Assembly (NCBI GenBank): GCA_963813315.1
Contig: CAWEYO010000004.1
Coordinates: 1 to 64,000, forward strand
DNA: 64,000 bases
DNA from: CAWEYO01 sp963813315
GTDB lineage: Bacteria > Pseudomonadota > Alphaproteobacteria > Rhizobiales > Rhizobiaceae
Direction of reading: 5' to 3'
The notes beneath the pieces were generated by a model. That model was given only the letters and a program-made list of their open reading frames with translations, ran no database searches and was not told the DNA's origin. Positions 54,886-63,490 of this stretch are shown here, piece by piece (within the stretch, counting starts at the first letter, position 1; each line of letters starts with the position of its first letter). Position numbers and translations under genes: made by a program.

Positions 54886-56157
54886 ATGGCAATAACCAGG
54901 GACCATCTTGGCAGACCGGTCGTAGCAGTCACCGGCATCGGCGTCGTGACTTCGCTCGGCATCGGCAAGGAGACCAATTGGCAGGCGCTCACCTCCGGGC
55001 GGTCAGGCATTCACCCGATCACGCGCTTTCCGGTCGATCATCTCGCCACGCGCATCTCGGGCACTGTCGATTTCCTGGGCTCAAGCAACAAGGGCGCGGC
55101 CGCCCTCACCTACGAGCTTGCCGAGACGGCCGCACGCGAGGCGCTTGACGAAGCCGGCTTTCCAGACGGCCGTTTTGCCGGTCCGCTCTTCCTCGCGTCG
55201 CCACCGGTCGAGATGGATTGGAGCGACCGATTCGCGCTTTACAACAGCGTGAACGGATCCGACGATCGTCAACGCCTGCTGTCGGTGGCATCTGGCCTTC
55301 AGACGAACGAAATCTTCGAAACTACGCAGTTCGGCGCGATTGCCGACCGCCTTGCCGACCGTTTCGGAACGCAGGGCCTGCCGGTTACGTTGTCGACAGC
55401 ATGCGCTTCCGGAGCCACCGCAATCCAGCTTGGCGTCGAGGCTATCCAGCGCGGTCAATGCGAGCGCGCACTGTCGATCGGCGCCGACGGATCGGCGACA
55501 GCTGAAGCGCTGATCCGCTTCTCATTGCTTTCCGCGCTCTCGACCAGCAATGATCTCCCGCAGAAAGCTTCAAAACCGTTCTCGAAGGACCGCGACGGCT
55601 TCGTCCTTGCGGAAGGCTCCGCGGCGCTCGTTCTGGAATCACTCGAGAGCGCGCTTGCGCGCGGCGCTGAAATCCTGGGCATTCTGCGCGGCTGCGGCGA
55701 GCGGGCCGATGATTTCCACCGAACCCGCTCCAAGCCGGACGGTTCGCCGGCCATCGCCGCCGTGCGGGGGGCACTTGCCGACGCCGGACTGGGCGAGGCG
55801 GAAATCGACTACGTCAACGCGCATGGCACCTCGACGCCAGAAAACGACAAGATGGAGCATCTTTCCCTGTCGACCGTCTTTGGTGATCGTATCCGCTCGA
55901 TACCGGTCTCGTCGAACAAGTCGATGATCGGCCATACGCTTTCCGCGGCGGGGGCGGTCGAAGCCGCTTTCTCGCTGATGACCATGCGCGAAGGTATCAT
56001 TCCTCCCACGATCAACTACGACAACCCCGATCCGGCGATCGACCTCGATGTGGTACCGAATGTAAAGCGCGCGGCGAACGTACGCACCGTGCTGTCAAAT
56101 TCATTCGGCTTCGGCGGCCAGAACACCTGCCTTGTCATGGCGCGCGAACCGGGCTAA
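54886..56157 (+). CDS. Beta-ketoacyl-ACP synthase II-like, FabF1XL position
   Basis: 423 residues. Complete catalytic triad: Cys in LSTACASGATA (C173), His in NAHGTSTPEN (H313), His in KSMIGHTLSAAG (H350). Catalyses condensation of malonyl-ACP with acyl-AcpXL during very-long-chain synthesis. Opens with PVVAVTGIGVVTSLGIGKET. Immediately follows the Cys-less homologue; the two stop/start points are ten bases apart, so co-translation is likely. A hairpin overlaps its stop codon. Confidence 0.93.
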   Translation: MAITRDHLGRPVVAVTGIGVVTSLGIGKETNWQALTSGRSGIHPITRFPVDHLATRISGTVDFLGSSNKGAAALTYELAETAAREALDEAGFPDGRFAGPLFLASPPVEMDWSDRFALYNSVNGSDDRQRLLSVASGLQTNEIFETTQFGAIADRLADRFGTQGLPVTLSTACASGATAIQLGVEAIQRGQCERALSIGADGSATAEALIRFSLLSALSTSNDLPQKASKPFSKDRDGFVLAEGSAALVLESLESALARGAEILGILRGCGERADDFHRTRSKPDGSPAIAAVRGALADAGLGEAEIDYVNAHGTSTPENDKMEHLSLSTVFGDRIRSIPVSSNKSMIGHTLSAAGAVEAAFSLMTMREGIIPPTINYDNPDPAIDLDVVPNVKRAANVRTVLSNSFGFGGQNTCLVMAREPG

Positions 56158-56198
56158 AGCGCGTCGCGGCAAATTGGATTTCATGCGACGCGCTTTAG
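56154..56198 (+). terminator. Long hairpin after the ketosynthase gene
   Basis: CTAAAGCGCGTCGC (56154-56167, including the stop codon) pairs perfectly with GCGACGCGCTTTAG (56185-56198). No T-run, but such hairpins plus the repeats downstream may lower or stabilise transcription into the alcohol dehydrogenase gene. Confidence 0.55.
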
Positions 56199-56210
56199 GC
56201 TATTGTTTTT

Positions 56211-56314
56211 GTGCATGTCGTTGTCCCAAACCGCTGCGCACTTTTGGGCGACATACATTGTTTTGTGCATGTCGTTGTCCCAAAACCGCTGCGCACTTTT
56301 GGGCGACATACATT
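56211..56314. repeat. 54-bp tandem repeat, two copies
   Basis: Copies begin GTGCATGTCGTTGTCCCAAA at 56211 and 56265; each is itself a palindrome (ATGTCG...CCCAAA / TTTGGG...CGACAT). They sit in the only gap inside the lipid A fatty acid cluster. Similar sequences are widespread in Mesorhizobium-type genomes. Confidence 0.85.
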
Positions 56315-56358
56315 AAGCGACCGGCGGTTGCTGACCTCGCAGACCGGAGCTTCGCCTG

Positions 56359-57387
56359 ATGCGCGCACTACAGTTGATCGACGATCGTCGGTTGGAACAG
56401 GTTGACCTACCGCCGCCGCCCCCGCCCGGGCGCGGCGAAGCGACGGTGCGCATCAAGGCGGTTGCGCTCAACCACATCGATGTCTGGGGCTGGCGCGGCA
56501 TGGCTTTCGCCAAACGCAAGATGCCGCTCGTCATCGGAGCGGAAGCCTCCGGCGAGGTCGACGCGGTCGGGCCGGGGGTTTCGGGGCTGCTTCCCGGGCA
56601 GCTTGTTTCGATTTACGGAGCCCGCACCTGCGGGCTATGCCGCCCGTGCCGCGAGGGTCGCGACAATCTTTGCGATCACGTCTCGGGCGTTCATGGTTTC
56701 CATCTCGACGGATTCGCGCAGGAAATGATCAACCTGCCTGCGCGGCTCCTTGTCCCTGCCCCGCCTGGCGTCGATGCCATCGGCGCTGCCGTGGCGCCGA
56801 TAACCTTCGGCACGGTCGAGCACATGCTCTTCGACAACGCGAAACTCGAGCCCGGCGAGACGATCCTCATTCACGCCGGCGGTTCGGGTATCGGCTCCGC
56901 CGCGATCCAACTCGCCAAGCGCATGGGCTGCACGGTGATCACGACTGTCGGATCAGATGGGAAGATCGACAAGGCAAAGGCGCTGGGCGCAGACCATGTC
57001 ATCAACTATCGCATCGACCGCTTCGAAGGCGTCGTCCGCAAGCTGACGAAGAAGAAGGGCGTCGATGTCGTCTTCGAGCATGTCGGCGCCGACACATGGG
57101 CCGGCTCGATGCTTTCACTGAGGCGCGGCGGCCGGCTTGTCACCTGCGGATCCACGTCCGGCGTCTCAACCCAGATGAACCTGATGCAACTCTTCCAGCA
57201 GCAGTTGAAGATCCTCGGCTCGTTCGGCTGCCGCATGGAAAACATGGCGGACGCCATGCAGAAGATGGCCGCCGGGATGGTCCAGCCGGTGATCGACACC
57301 GAAACGGGTTTCGACGGCATCGACACAGCGCTCAAGCGGATGGAGAGCCGGGACGTCTTCGGCAAGATCATCCTGCACGTGCTCTGA
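56359..57387 (+). CDS. Zinc-type alcohol dehydrogenase-like protein (Adh2XL)
   Basis: 342 residues, MDR superfamily. N-terminal half has NHIDVWGWRGM, GAEASGEVDAVGPGVSG, a structural-zinc Cys set (CGLCRPCREGRDNLC); the Rossmann loop is HAGGSGIGSAAIQLAKRMG; ADHVINYRIDRFE follows. Quinone-reductase/enoyl-reductase-like. In rhizobial acpXL loci a gene at this place is called adh2XL and is needed for full C28 fatty acid synthesis, perhaps as enoyl-ACP reductase. Exact reaction is inferred. Confidence 0.85.
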   Translation: MRALQLIDDRRLEQVDLPPPPPPGRGEATVRIKAVALNHIDVWGWRGMAFAKRKMPLVIGAEASGEVDAVGPGVSGLLPGQLVSIYGARTCGLCRPCREGRDNLCDHVSGVHGFHLDGFAQEMINLPARLLVPAPPGVDAIGAAVAPITFGTVEHMLFDNAKLEPGETILIHAGGSGIGSAAIQLAKRMGCTVITTVGSDGKIDKAKALGADHVINYRIDRFEGVVRKLTKKKGVDVVFEHVGADTWAGSMLSLRRGGRLVTCGSTSGVSTQMNLMQLFQQQLKILGSFGCRMENMADAMQKMAAGMVQPVIDTETGFDGIDTALKRMESRDVFGKIILHVL

Positions 57388-57392
57388 ACCCC

Positions 57393-58346
57393 ATGAGGCC
57401 GGTCATTGTCCGCCTGAGGCAATCCTTGCGGCAAGCAAACTACTGGCTGGTCGCCCAGTTCGCGCTTGCTGCGCTTACCGTTCTGCGAAGGCTTCCGCCG
57501 GACAAGGCACTGAATTTTGCCGATCGCGCGGCGCGGCGCATCGGTCCCTGGATCGGTCGTCACAGCGTGGCCCTCGATAACCTGCGCAAGGCCTACCCGG
57601 AAAAGACCGAGGCCGAGATCGAAGCGATCGCCTCCGACATGTGGGGCAACATGGCCCGGCTGGCGGCGGAGTACATCTTCCTCGACCAACTTTTCGACTT
57701 TGTGCCCAACGTCCACACCGATGGCCGCATTGAGGTTTCGGGAGAAGAGACTTTCCTCCGGTTAGCCGCTGAAAAGGACATGCCGCACATCCTCTTCACC
57801 GGGCATCTTGGCAATTTCGAACTGTTGCCGGTGGCAGGCGCCGCCTTTGGCCTTAGCGTCACAGCGATGTTCCGTCCGCCGAACAACCCCTACATCGCCG
57901 AGTACATTTCCTCCACGCGCCGCTCGTCGATGGGCAGTCTGCTTGCCTCGCGCGCGGGCGCGGCTTTCTCGCTGGCGCGCATCCTGGAAGAAGACGGGAA
58001 CGTCGGCATTCTGGTCGACCAGAAGTTTAGGCATGGCATCAGGACGAAATTCTTCGGCCGCGAATGCCAGACCAGCCCGCTGGTACCTAAGCTCGCGCGG
58101 CAATTTGGCTGCGACGTCTATCCAGCACGCTGCATTCGCCTACCGGACAATCGCTTCCGCCTCATTCTTCAGGAAAAGCTCGAACTGCCGCGCGACAAAG
58201 ACGGGCAGATCGATCTGGCCGCGACCACGCAACTGCTCAACGATGTCGTTGAGGGATGGGTTCGCGAAGATCCAGGCCAATGGATGTGGTTCCACAAGCG
58301 CTGGAGCATCACGCCGCCGAAGGCGAACAGGATCAGGATGCCTTAG
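57393..58346 (+). CDS. lpxXL: Lipid A acyltransferase LpxXL
   Basis: 317 residues, starting five bases after the dehydrogenase stop. LPLAT/HtrB family: HLGNFE (H138...E143) is the catalytic HX4(D/E), preceded by PHILFTG; other motifs are MWGNMARLAAEYI, LVDQKFRHGI, and WMWFHKRW at the C-terminus. N-terminal hydrophobic helix anchors it to the inner membrane. Transfers the 27-hydroxyoctacosanoyl chain from AcpXL to Kdo2-lipid A. The gene is followed by a long inverted repeat. Confidence 0.93.
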   Translation: MRPVIVRLRQSLRQANYWLVAQFALAALTVLRRLPPDKALNFADRAARRIGPWIGRHSVALDNLRKAYPEKTEAEIEAIASDMWGNMARLAAEYIFLDQLFDFVPNVHTDGRIEVSGEETFLRLAAEKDMPHILFTGHLGNFELLPVAGAAFGLSVTAMFRPPNNPYIAEYISSTRRSSMGSLLASRAGAAFSLARILEEDGNVGILVDQKFRHGIRTKFFGRECQTSPLVPKLARQFGCDVYPARCIRLPDNRFRLILQEKLELPRDKDGQIDLAATTQLLNDVVEGWVREDPGQWMWFHKRWSITPPKANRIRMP

Positions 58347-58489
58347 GGTGTGTTGAGATTCAGGTCAGGCCGAGCCGAAAATGGCGGTTTTCGAGAACCG
58401 GCACAAGAGCGTACGTTTGGGTACGTAAGTACCGGAAGCGCAGAAAACCGCCATTTTCGGCTCGGCATGACCTGAATACCAACACACCC
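58346..58489. repeat. Long inverted repeat between convergent genes
   Basis: About 48-base arms starting GGGTGTGTTG (58346) and ending CAACACACCC (58489); they also share ATTCAGGTCA, CCGAGCCGAAAATGGCGGTT and its complement. A few mismatches and a ~45-base centre. Probably forms a bidirectional terminator for lpxXL and the soeC-like gene, or it is a dispersed palindromic element. Confidence 0.85.
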
Positions 58490-58508
58490 TGGACCGGCTC
58501 TGCAGCAT

Positions 58509-59435
58509 CTACCCGCCGTAGTAGTTCATCACCGCATGCCGCGCTTCGGCGAAAAACAGCCAGCGTTCCGCGAGCATCCCGGCAACATGCGACATCACTG
58601 CTAGCGCCAGCATGAGCGATGCCGCCAATCCGCTGCCGGCGCCAGCAGACAACAACAGAAGAACCAGGACCGCCGGCACCACACCGCCCAGAAGCAGCGA
58701 GAGAAGACGGAGCTTGGAGGCATGTTTGCGGGCAATGCGAAAGCCCATTTCCCGTGTGAGATAGTTTTCAGTCATATGCGGCCGCTCGAACAGACGCACG
58801 TGGCCGATAGTGCCGAGGCCGGTGGCGCTTTCAGGCGTTGAAACCGGTCTGGCCCGGTCCATGTTCCTCCGCCAAGCGACCTTTGCCGTCCATGCGCCTG
58901 CTGAGCATGCCAGCGCCGTCATCAGCAGGATCAGCAGAGGACCACCGCCGGCCGCGGCGAAGAATGCGCCAAGCAGGGAGCCTCCCGATGCGGCAAACAG
59001 CAGGTAGCAGGCTGGCGTCAAGGCCGTGTGCCATGCCTGTACGGATTTAAGCGATGCGTAGATCATCGACGTGCAATAAACCGTGACTGCCGCAAGCACC
59101 GCACCCAGCATCCCGGCAAACGCCGGATACCGGCCATCGACGATTGACGCCCAGGCGGTCCAAAGCAGAGGCGGAAAAGTTGCGAGCGCCACCACACCCT
59201 CGCGCGACAGCCAACTTGACCGCCACTGCGAAAGCGCCCGCCAGGCGCGCTGCGGATTGCCGAGATGAAGCGTCGAGGAGAGGAGACCGACGCAAATCAG
59301 GAGCAAAGCAAGGACATACGCGATCCTGGTGAACGTCAGAGACGGGTCGAGCAGGCCAAGGCCGAGCACCGCCGCCAGCCCGTAACCGAGACCGGAAAGC
59401 GTCGTAAAAACGATGATCGAGGGCGCGGGATACAC
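58509..59435 (-). CDS. soeC: Membrane anchor subunit of sulfite dehydrogenase (SoeC/DmsC type)
   Basis: 308 residues with eight or so hydrophobic helices, DmsC family. Start near MYPAPSIIVFTTLSGLGYGL; conserved STLHLGNPQRAWRALSQWRSSWLSREG is typical of DmsC/SoeC. Anchors the cytoplasmic enzyme to the inner membrane and passes electrons to quinones. Third gene of the soeABC-like operon. No haem-binding motif is needed in this family. Confidence 0.85.
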   Translation of the reverse strand: MYPAPSIIVFTTLSGLGYGLAAVLGLGLLDPSLTFTRIAYVLALLLICVGLLSSTLHLGNPQRAWRALSQWRSSWLSREGVVALATFPPLLWTAWASIVDGRYPAFAGMLGAVLAAVTVYCTSMIYASLKSVQAWHTALTPACYLLFAASGGSLLGAFFAAAGGGPLLILLMTALACSAGAWTAKVAWRRNMDRARPVSTPESATGLGTIGHVRLFERPHMTENYLTREMGFRIARKHASKLRLLSLLLGGVVPAVLVLLLLSAGAGSGLAASLMLALAVMSHVAGMLAERWLFFAEARHAVMNYYGG

Positions 59436-59482
59436 GACGGCTTACCCTCCCCCGCAACGGTAGGGCAATCGCATATGAATAA

Positions 59483-59620
59483 CCTCCCCCTCATCCGGCC
59501 TCGCTCTGCTCGGCCACCTTCTCCCCGCTGGGGAGAAGAGCGCGGCGGCGCGGCCGGCGATCTCCTCTCCCCTCGGGGAGAGGGTGGCGAGGGCACAGCC
59601 CGAGCCGGGTGAGGGGGACA
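59483..59620. repeat. Dispersed palindromic repeat between soeB and soeC
   Basis: Begins CCTCCCCCTCATCCGG and ends CCGGGTGAGGGGGACACG, with inner pairs CTTCTCCCCGCTGGGGAGAAG and CTCTCCCCTCGGGGAGAG. This nested palindrome is common in rhizobial and other alphaproteobacterial intergenic regions. It occupies most of the gap 59,436-59,707 inside the operon. Confidence 0.8.
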
Positions 59621-59707
59621 CGTATCCGGGTAAAACCCACATGCGATAGCCCTTCCCTTGGTGGGAGGGCCGGGGCGCGCGCGTCTGGGCATCCCTCCAT
59701 TCGAGCA

Positions 59708-60469
59708 TCACATCGCCTCCAGCACGCCATCGAGCCATGCAAAGAAACCTTTGGCGCCCTCCGTGCTTTCCGTGCGAGCCGGCGCGCTGGCCGCCAAAGG
59801 TTTTCGCGGCCGTGGCGGCAGGTACTTGTTCACCGGCCTGGTCCCCTGTTCGGGCATCAGGTCCATGCCGCCGCGTTCAGCAACCATGACTGATACGGCC
59901 GAGTTGGGGTCGGCAAAGTCACCGAAATGCCGGGCATTTGTCGGGCATGTCCGCACGCAGGCGGGAACACGGTCCACTTCCTCCATCGTTTCGTTGTAGA
60001 TCCTGTCGATGCAGAGCGTGCATTTCTTCATCACGCCGGCCGCAAGGTCCATTTCGCGCGCGCCGTAGGGACACGCCCAGGCGCAGAGCCCGCAGCCGAT
60101 GCACTTGTCTTCGTCGACCAGCACGATGCCATCCGCCGAGCGCTTGTAGGATGCACCGGTCGGGCAGACGGTGACGCATGGCGCGTCCTCGCAATGCAGG
60201 CAGGATTTCGGAAAATGCACGATGCGTGCCTCGCCCGCTTCCCCGACGACCTCGCCGCCCTCGGGCGCGACCTCGAATGTGTGCACGCGGTTGAGCCAGG
60301 CACCCGACACGTCAGCCCCATAGGGGTTCTGGTCGGAAAGTGCTGCGCCGTAGCCGCCGGTGTTCCACTCCTTGCAATTGACCACGCAGGCGTGGCAGCC
60401 GACGCAGACATCGAGATCGATGACGAGGCCGAGTTTCTTTGGCGTCGGCAGTGCGGGCAGCGACGTCAT
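59708..60469 (-). CDS. soeB: Iron-sulfur subunit of sulfite dehydrogenase (SoeB/DmsB type)
   Basis: 253 residues with four Cys clusters for 4Fe-4S: CVGCHACVVNCKEWN, CLHCEDAPCVTVCPTGAS, CIGCGLCAWACPYG, and CTLC...CVRTCPTNA. Like DmsB/PsrB. Wires electrons from the molybdenum subunit to the membrane anchor. Its ATG overlaps the SoeA stop (ATGA). Confidence 0.9.
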   Translation of the reverse strand: MTSLPALPTPKKLGLVIDLDVCVGCHACVVNCKEWNTGGYGAALSDQNPYGADVSGAWLNRVHTFEVAPEGGEVVGEAGEARIVHFPKSCLHCEDAPCVTVCPTGASYKRSADGIVLVDEDKCIGCGLCAWACPYGAREMDLAAGVMKKCTLCIDRIYNETMEEVDRVPACVRTCPTNARHFGDFADPNSAVSVMVAERGGMDLMPEQGTRPVNKYLPPRPRKPLAASAPARTESTEGAKGFFAWLDGVLEAM

Positions 60470-63315
60470 TCAGCCCACTCCTGACCGTAGCGCAGTTCGG
60501 CGGGTCCGGCACCGGCAGTCTGCCGGGCGACAGGCGCGAAATGCGGCTCGCTGATTTCCGCAGTCCCGGCTTTCTCGATGCGGACCCGCAGATCAAACCA
60601 CGCGGCCTGGCCTGTGATCGGATCGGAGTTCGACCACCGCAATCCATCGCCTCTGGGCGGTAGAAGTTCATGGATCAAATGGTTCAACAGAAAGCCCTTT
60701 TTTGCCTCCGGAGCGTCATTGTCGAGGGCCCATGCGCCGCTCCGCTTGCCGATGGCGTTCCATGTCCAGATGGTGTCGCGGTTGACTGCGTCACTGCGTG
60801 CGATCTCCACCTTGATGCGGCCATGATGCGAGATCAGCCAGACCCAATCGCCGTCGACAAGCTGCATCTCGTCGCAGATCGGGCCCGGCACATAGAGCGG
60901 GTTGCGGGTATGGATCTGGCGTAGCCACGCATTCATGGAACCCCAGGAGTGATACATTGCCGCCGGCCGCTGCGTGATTGCATGAAAGGGGAACCGTTCG
61001 CGATCGATCGCCGCTTCCTCGAAGGGCCTGTACCAGTCCGGCAGCGGATCGAACGTGTCGAGAATGCGTTGCCGGTGCGTGGCTGGCGCCACAGGCTCGC
61101 GCAGCCCTTCGGCGGAAAGCCGGAACTTCTGCAGCAACTCCTGGTAGAGCTGGAAGGTGACAGGCTTCGGCTGGTCGAAGAACCCCATCCGGATTGCGAA
61201 ATCCTGATAAGCCTTGTTGGCGTGCTTGAAGAACTGCGCCTCAAGCGGAATATGGGCCGAAAAGAACGATCCGTTCTCTATGTAGCGCTTCAGCTGGTCC
61301 GGGTTGACGGCTCCCCTGCCCGTTCGATCGCCGTCCACGCCGCGAAAACCGGCAAGCGGCCCGATGCCCGGCCGCCGTTCGTGGCGGACGATGTAATCGG
61401 CGTAGTCCTTGTAGAGCGCGTGGCCGTGATGGTCGACGAAACCGTTCAGCCGCAATCGCGCGGCGAGATCAAGCAGCACCGTCTGGAACCCGCGCACATT
61501 GCGGTCGGGCTCGATGACCGGCCAGCGGATCGCGTCCTGGACAGCGTCGGGCTCCGAAATCGGCCTGTCCAGCAGCGAGATGCAGTCGTGACGCTCGAGA
61601 TAGGTGGTATCGGGCAGGACGAGATCCGCATAGGCCACCATCTCGGACGAGTAGGCGTCCGAATAGATGATTTTCGGGATGCGGTAGTCGCCGGTCGCAG
61701 GGTCCCGGTCCTCCAGCATCTTGATGACGCCCGCCGTATTCATGGAGGAGTTCCAGGCCATGTTGGCCATATAGAGGAACAGCACATCCACTGGGTAAGG
61801 ATCGCCAGCATGGGCGTTGGCGATGACCATGTGCATGGCGCCGTGCACGGAAAAAGGCGCGTCCCAGGAGAACGCCTTGTCAATGCGGTTGGGCCTTCCC
61901 TCACTGTCGATGAGCATGTCTTCCGGACCACGCGGAAAACCCAGATGAGGCCCGGAAAGCGGCTTGTTGGAGCCGAAGTGTTCGGCGCGGCCGTGCGGCG
62001 TCGGGTGTGCCTCGACGGGCTTCGGGTAGGGCGGCTCGAAGCGGAAGCCGCCGGGGCAATCGACGGCTCCGATCAACACCTGCAGCATATGCAGGGCGCG
62101 CGCGGTCTGAAAGCCGTTGGAATGCGCCGACAGGCCGCGCATGGCGTGGAATGACACAGGCCGGCCGACAAAGCCCTTGTGACGCTCGCCGCGCATATCG
62201 GTCCAGGGCTGATCGATGGTGATCGCCTCGTCGAAGGCGACGCGGGCTATCTCCACCGCCAGGCCGCGCATGACATCAGGCGCGACACCCGTTTCGGCGG
62301 CGGCGGCCTCGGGCGCGTATTTCGGATCGAGATACTTTTCGGCAAGCAGTTGAAACGACGGCACGGCTTCGCGCCCGTCTTCGAGCTTGAAGCGGCCGGA
62401 AAGGGCTGGACGCGCGGCACTTTCGCCTGCCGGCACGATGCGCTCCGTTACCGCATCGAAGATCATTGCGTTGCCGTCCGCGTCGCGGGCGAACAGCCCG
62501 TGCTCAGCCGTCCCCGGCGCGTCTATGACCAGCCACGGGGCGTTGGAGTAGCGCACAAGATAATCGACGTCGATCCTGCGCGCCTTCAGAAGCTCGTGGA
62601 CAACTGCGAGAATAAGCAATCCGTCGGTGCCGGGCCTGATACCGATCCAATTGTCGGCCACCGCCGAATAGCCGGTGCGAACCGGATTGACCGAGACGAA
62701 GCGTGCGCCGTTTTTCTTGAGGGTCGATATCCCGAGCTTCAGTGGGTTGGAATCGTGATCCTCCGCAACGCCGAACATGATGAAGAGCTTCGTACGCGTC
62801 CAGTCGGGCGCGCCGAATTCCCAGAACGCGCCGCCGATCGTCATGATGCCGGCGGCGGCCATGTTCACCGAGCAGAAGCCACCGTGGGCGGCGTAGTTTG
62901 GCGTGCCGTATTGCTGTGCCCAGAAGCCGGTAAGCGACTGCGACTGGTCGCGTCCGGTGAAGAAGGCGAGCTTTTTCGGGTTCGACTGCCTGACGCGGCC
63001 AAGCCAGTCGGTAGCAAGGGTCAGCGCCTCGTCCCAGGATATCTCCTTGAACTCGCCCGAACCGCGCGGACCCGTCCGCAACAACGGCGCACGGAGCCTC
63101 GCGGGAGCATAATGCTGCATAATTCCCGCCGATCCCTTGGCGCACAAGACTCCCCTGTTCACCGGATGATCGCGATTGCCTTCGATGTAGCGGATCTTGC
63201 CGTCCTTCAGATGGACGTTGATGCCGCATCGGCATGCGCACATGTAGCATGTCGTCTTACGGATTTCGTCGGCCACCGGCTTCGACAGCGCGACCCGTGG
63301 TTCGGAATTCATCAA
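60466..63315 (-). CDS. soeA: Molybdopterin oxidoreductase, probably sulfite dehydrogenase SoeA
   Basis: 949 residues. N-terminal TTCYMCACRCGINV and GVLCAKG bind a 4Fe-4S cluster; typical molybdopterin segments follow (FGVAEDHDSNPLKLGIS, DNWIGIRPGTDGLLILAVVH, and ARPVKA-like end). Strong resemblance to SoeA from recollection: ADEIRKTTCYMCACRCGIN, NRGVLCAKGSAGIMQHYAP, GRDQSQSLTGFWAQQYGTPN, AHGGFCSVNMAAAG. No twin-arginine signal, so it acts in the cytoplasm, oxidising sulfite to sulfate. A psrA/phsA-type alternative is less likely. Start chosen: ATG 63315. Confidence 0.82.
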   Translation of the reverse strand: MMNSEPRVALSKPVADEIRKTTCYMCACRCGINVHLKDGKIRYIEGNRDHPVNRGVLCAKGSAGIMQHYAPARLRAPLLRTGPRGSGEFKEISWDEALTLATDWLGRVRQSNPKKLAFFTGRDQSQSLTGFWAQQYGTPNYAAHGGFCSVNMAAAGIMTIGGAFWEFGAPDWTRTKLFIMFGVAEDHDSNPLKLGISTLKKNGARFVSVNPVRTGYSAVADNWIGIRPGTDGLLILAVVHELLKARRIDVDYLVRYSNAPWLVIDAPGTAEHGLFARDADGNAMIFDAVTERIVPAGESAARPALSGRFKLEDGREAVPSFQLLAEKYLDPKYAPEAAAAETGVAPDVMRGLAVEIARVAFDEAITIDQPWTDMRGERHKGFVGRPVSFHAMRGLSAHSNGFQTARALHMLQVLIGAVDCPGGFRFEPPYPKPVEAHPTPHGRAEHFGSNKPLSGPHLGFPRGPEDMLIDSEGRPNRIDKAFSWDAPFSVHGAMHMVIANAHAGDPYPVDVLFLYMANMAWNSSMNTAGVIKMLEDRDPATGDYRIPKIIYSDAYSSEMVAYADLVLPDTTYLERHDCISLLDRPISEPDAVQDAIRWPVIEPDRNVRGFQTVLLDLAARLRLNGFVDHHGHALYKDYADYIVRHERRPGIGPLAGFRGVDGDRTGRGAVNPDQLKRYIENGSFFSAHIPLEAQFFKHANKAYQDFAIRMGFFDQPKPVTFQLYQELLQKFRLSAEGLREPVAPATHRQRILDTFDPLPDWYRPFEEAAIDRERFPFHAITQRPAAMYHSWGSMNAWLRQIHTRNPLYVPGPICDEMQLVDGDWVWLISHHGRIKVEIARSDAVNRDTIWTWNAIGKRSGAWALDNDAPEAKKGFLLNHLIHELLPPRGDGLRWSNSDPITGQAAWFDLRVRIEKAGTAEISEPHFAPVARQTAGAGPAELRYGQEWAE

Positions 63316-63490
63316 TTTGCCTCCCTGAGCGGATTCCTATAGGGCGGCTGTTCGAAAGGAAATGGCCCGCTGCGTCTTTCCCATAGCATTGACATCTGGT
63401 GACCCTACGTCAAAGAACGCGTTGCCTCCTTGCAGCGTGCCCCAAAAGCGCCGCTTGCCAAACGCCGCGCTTGGCTTTTCAATCCGGGAA

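Noticed and set aside
60949..62154. Plus-strand 401-residue frame opposite soeA
   Set aside because: Shadow of the intact molybdopterin oxidoreductase gene.
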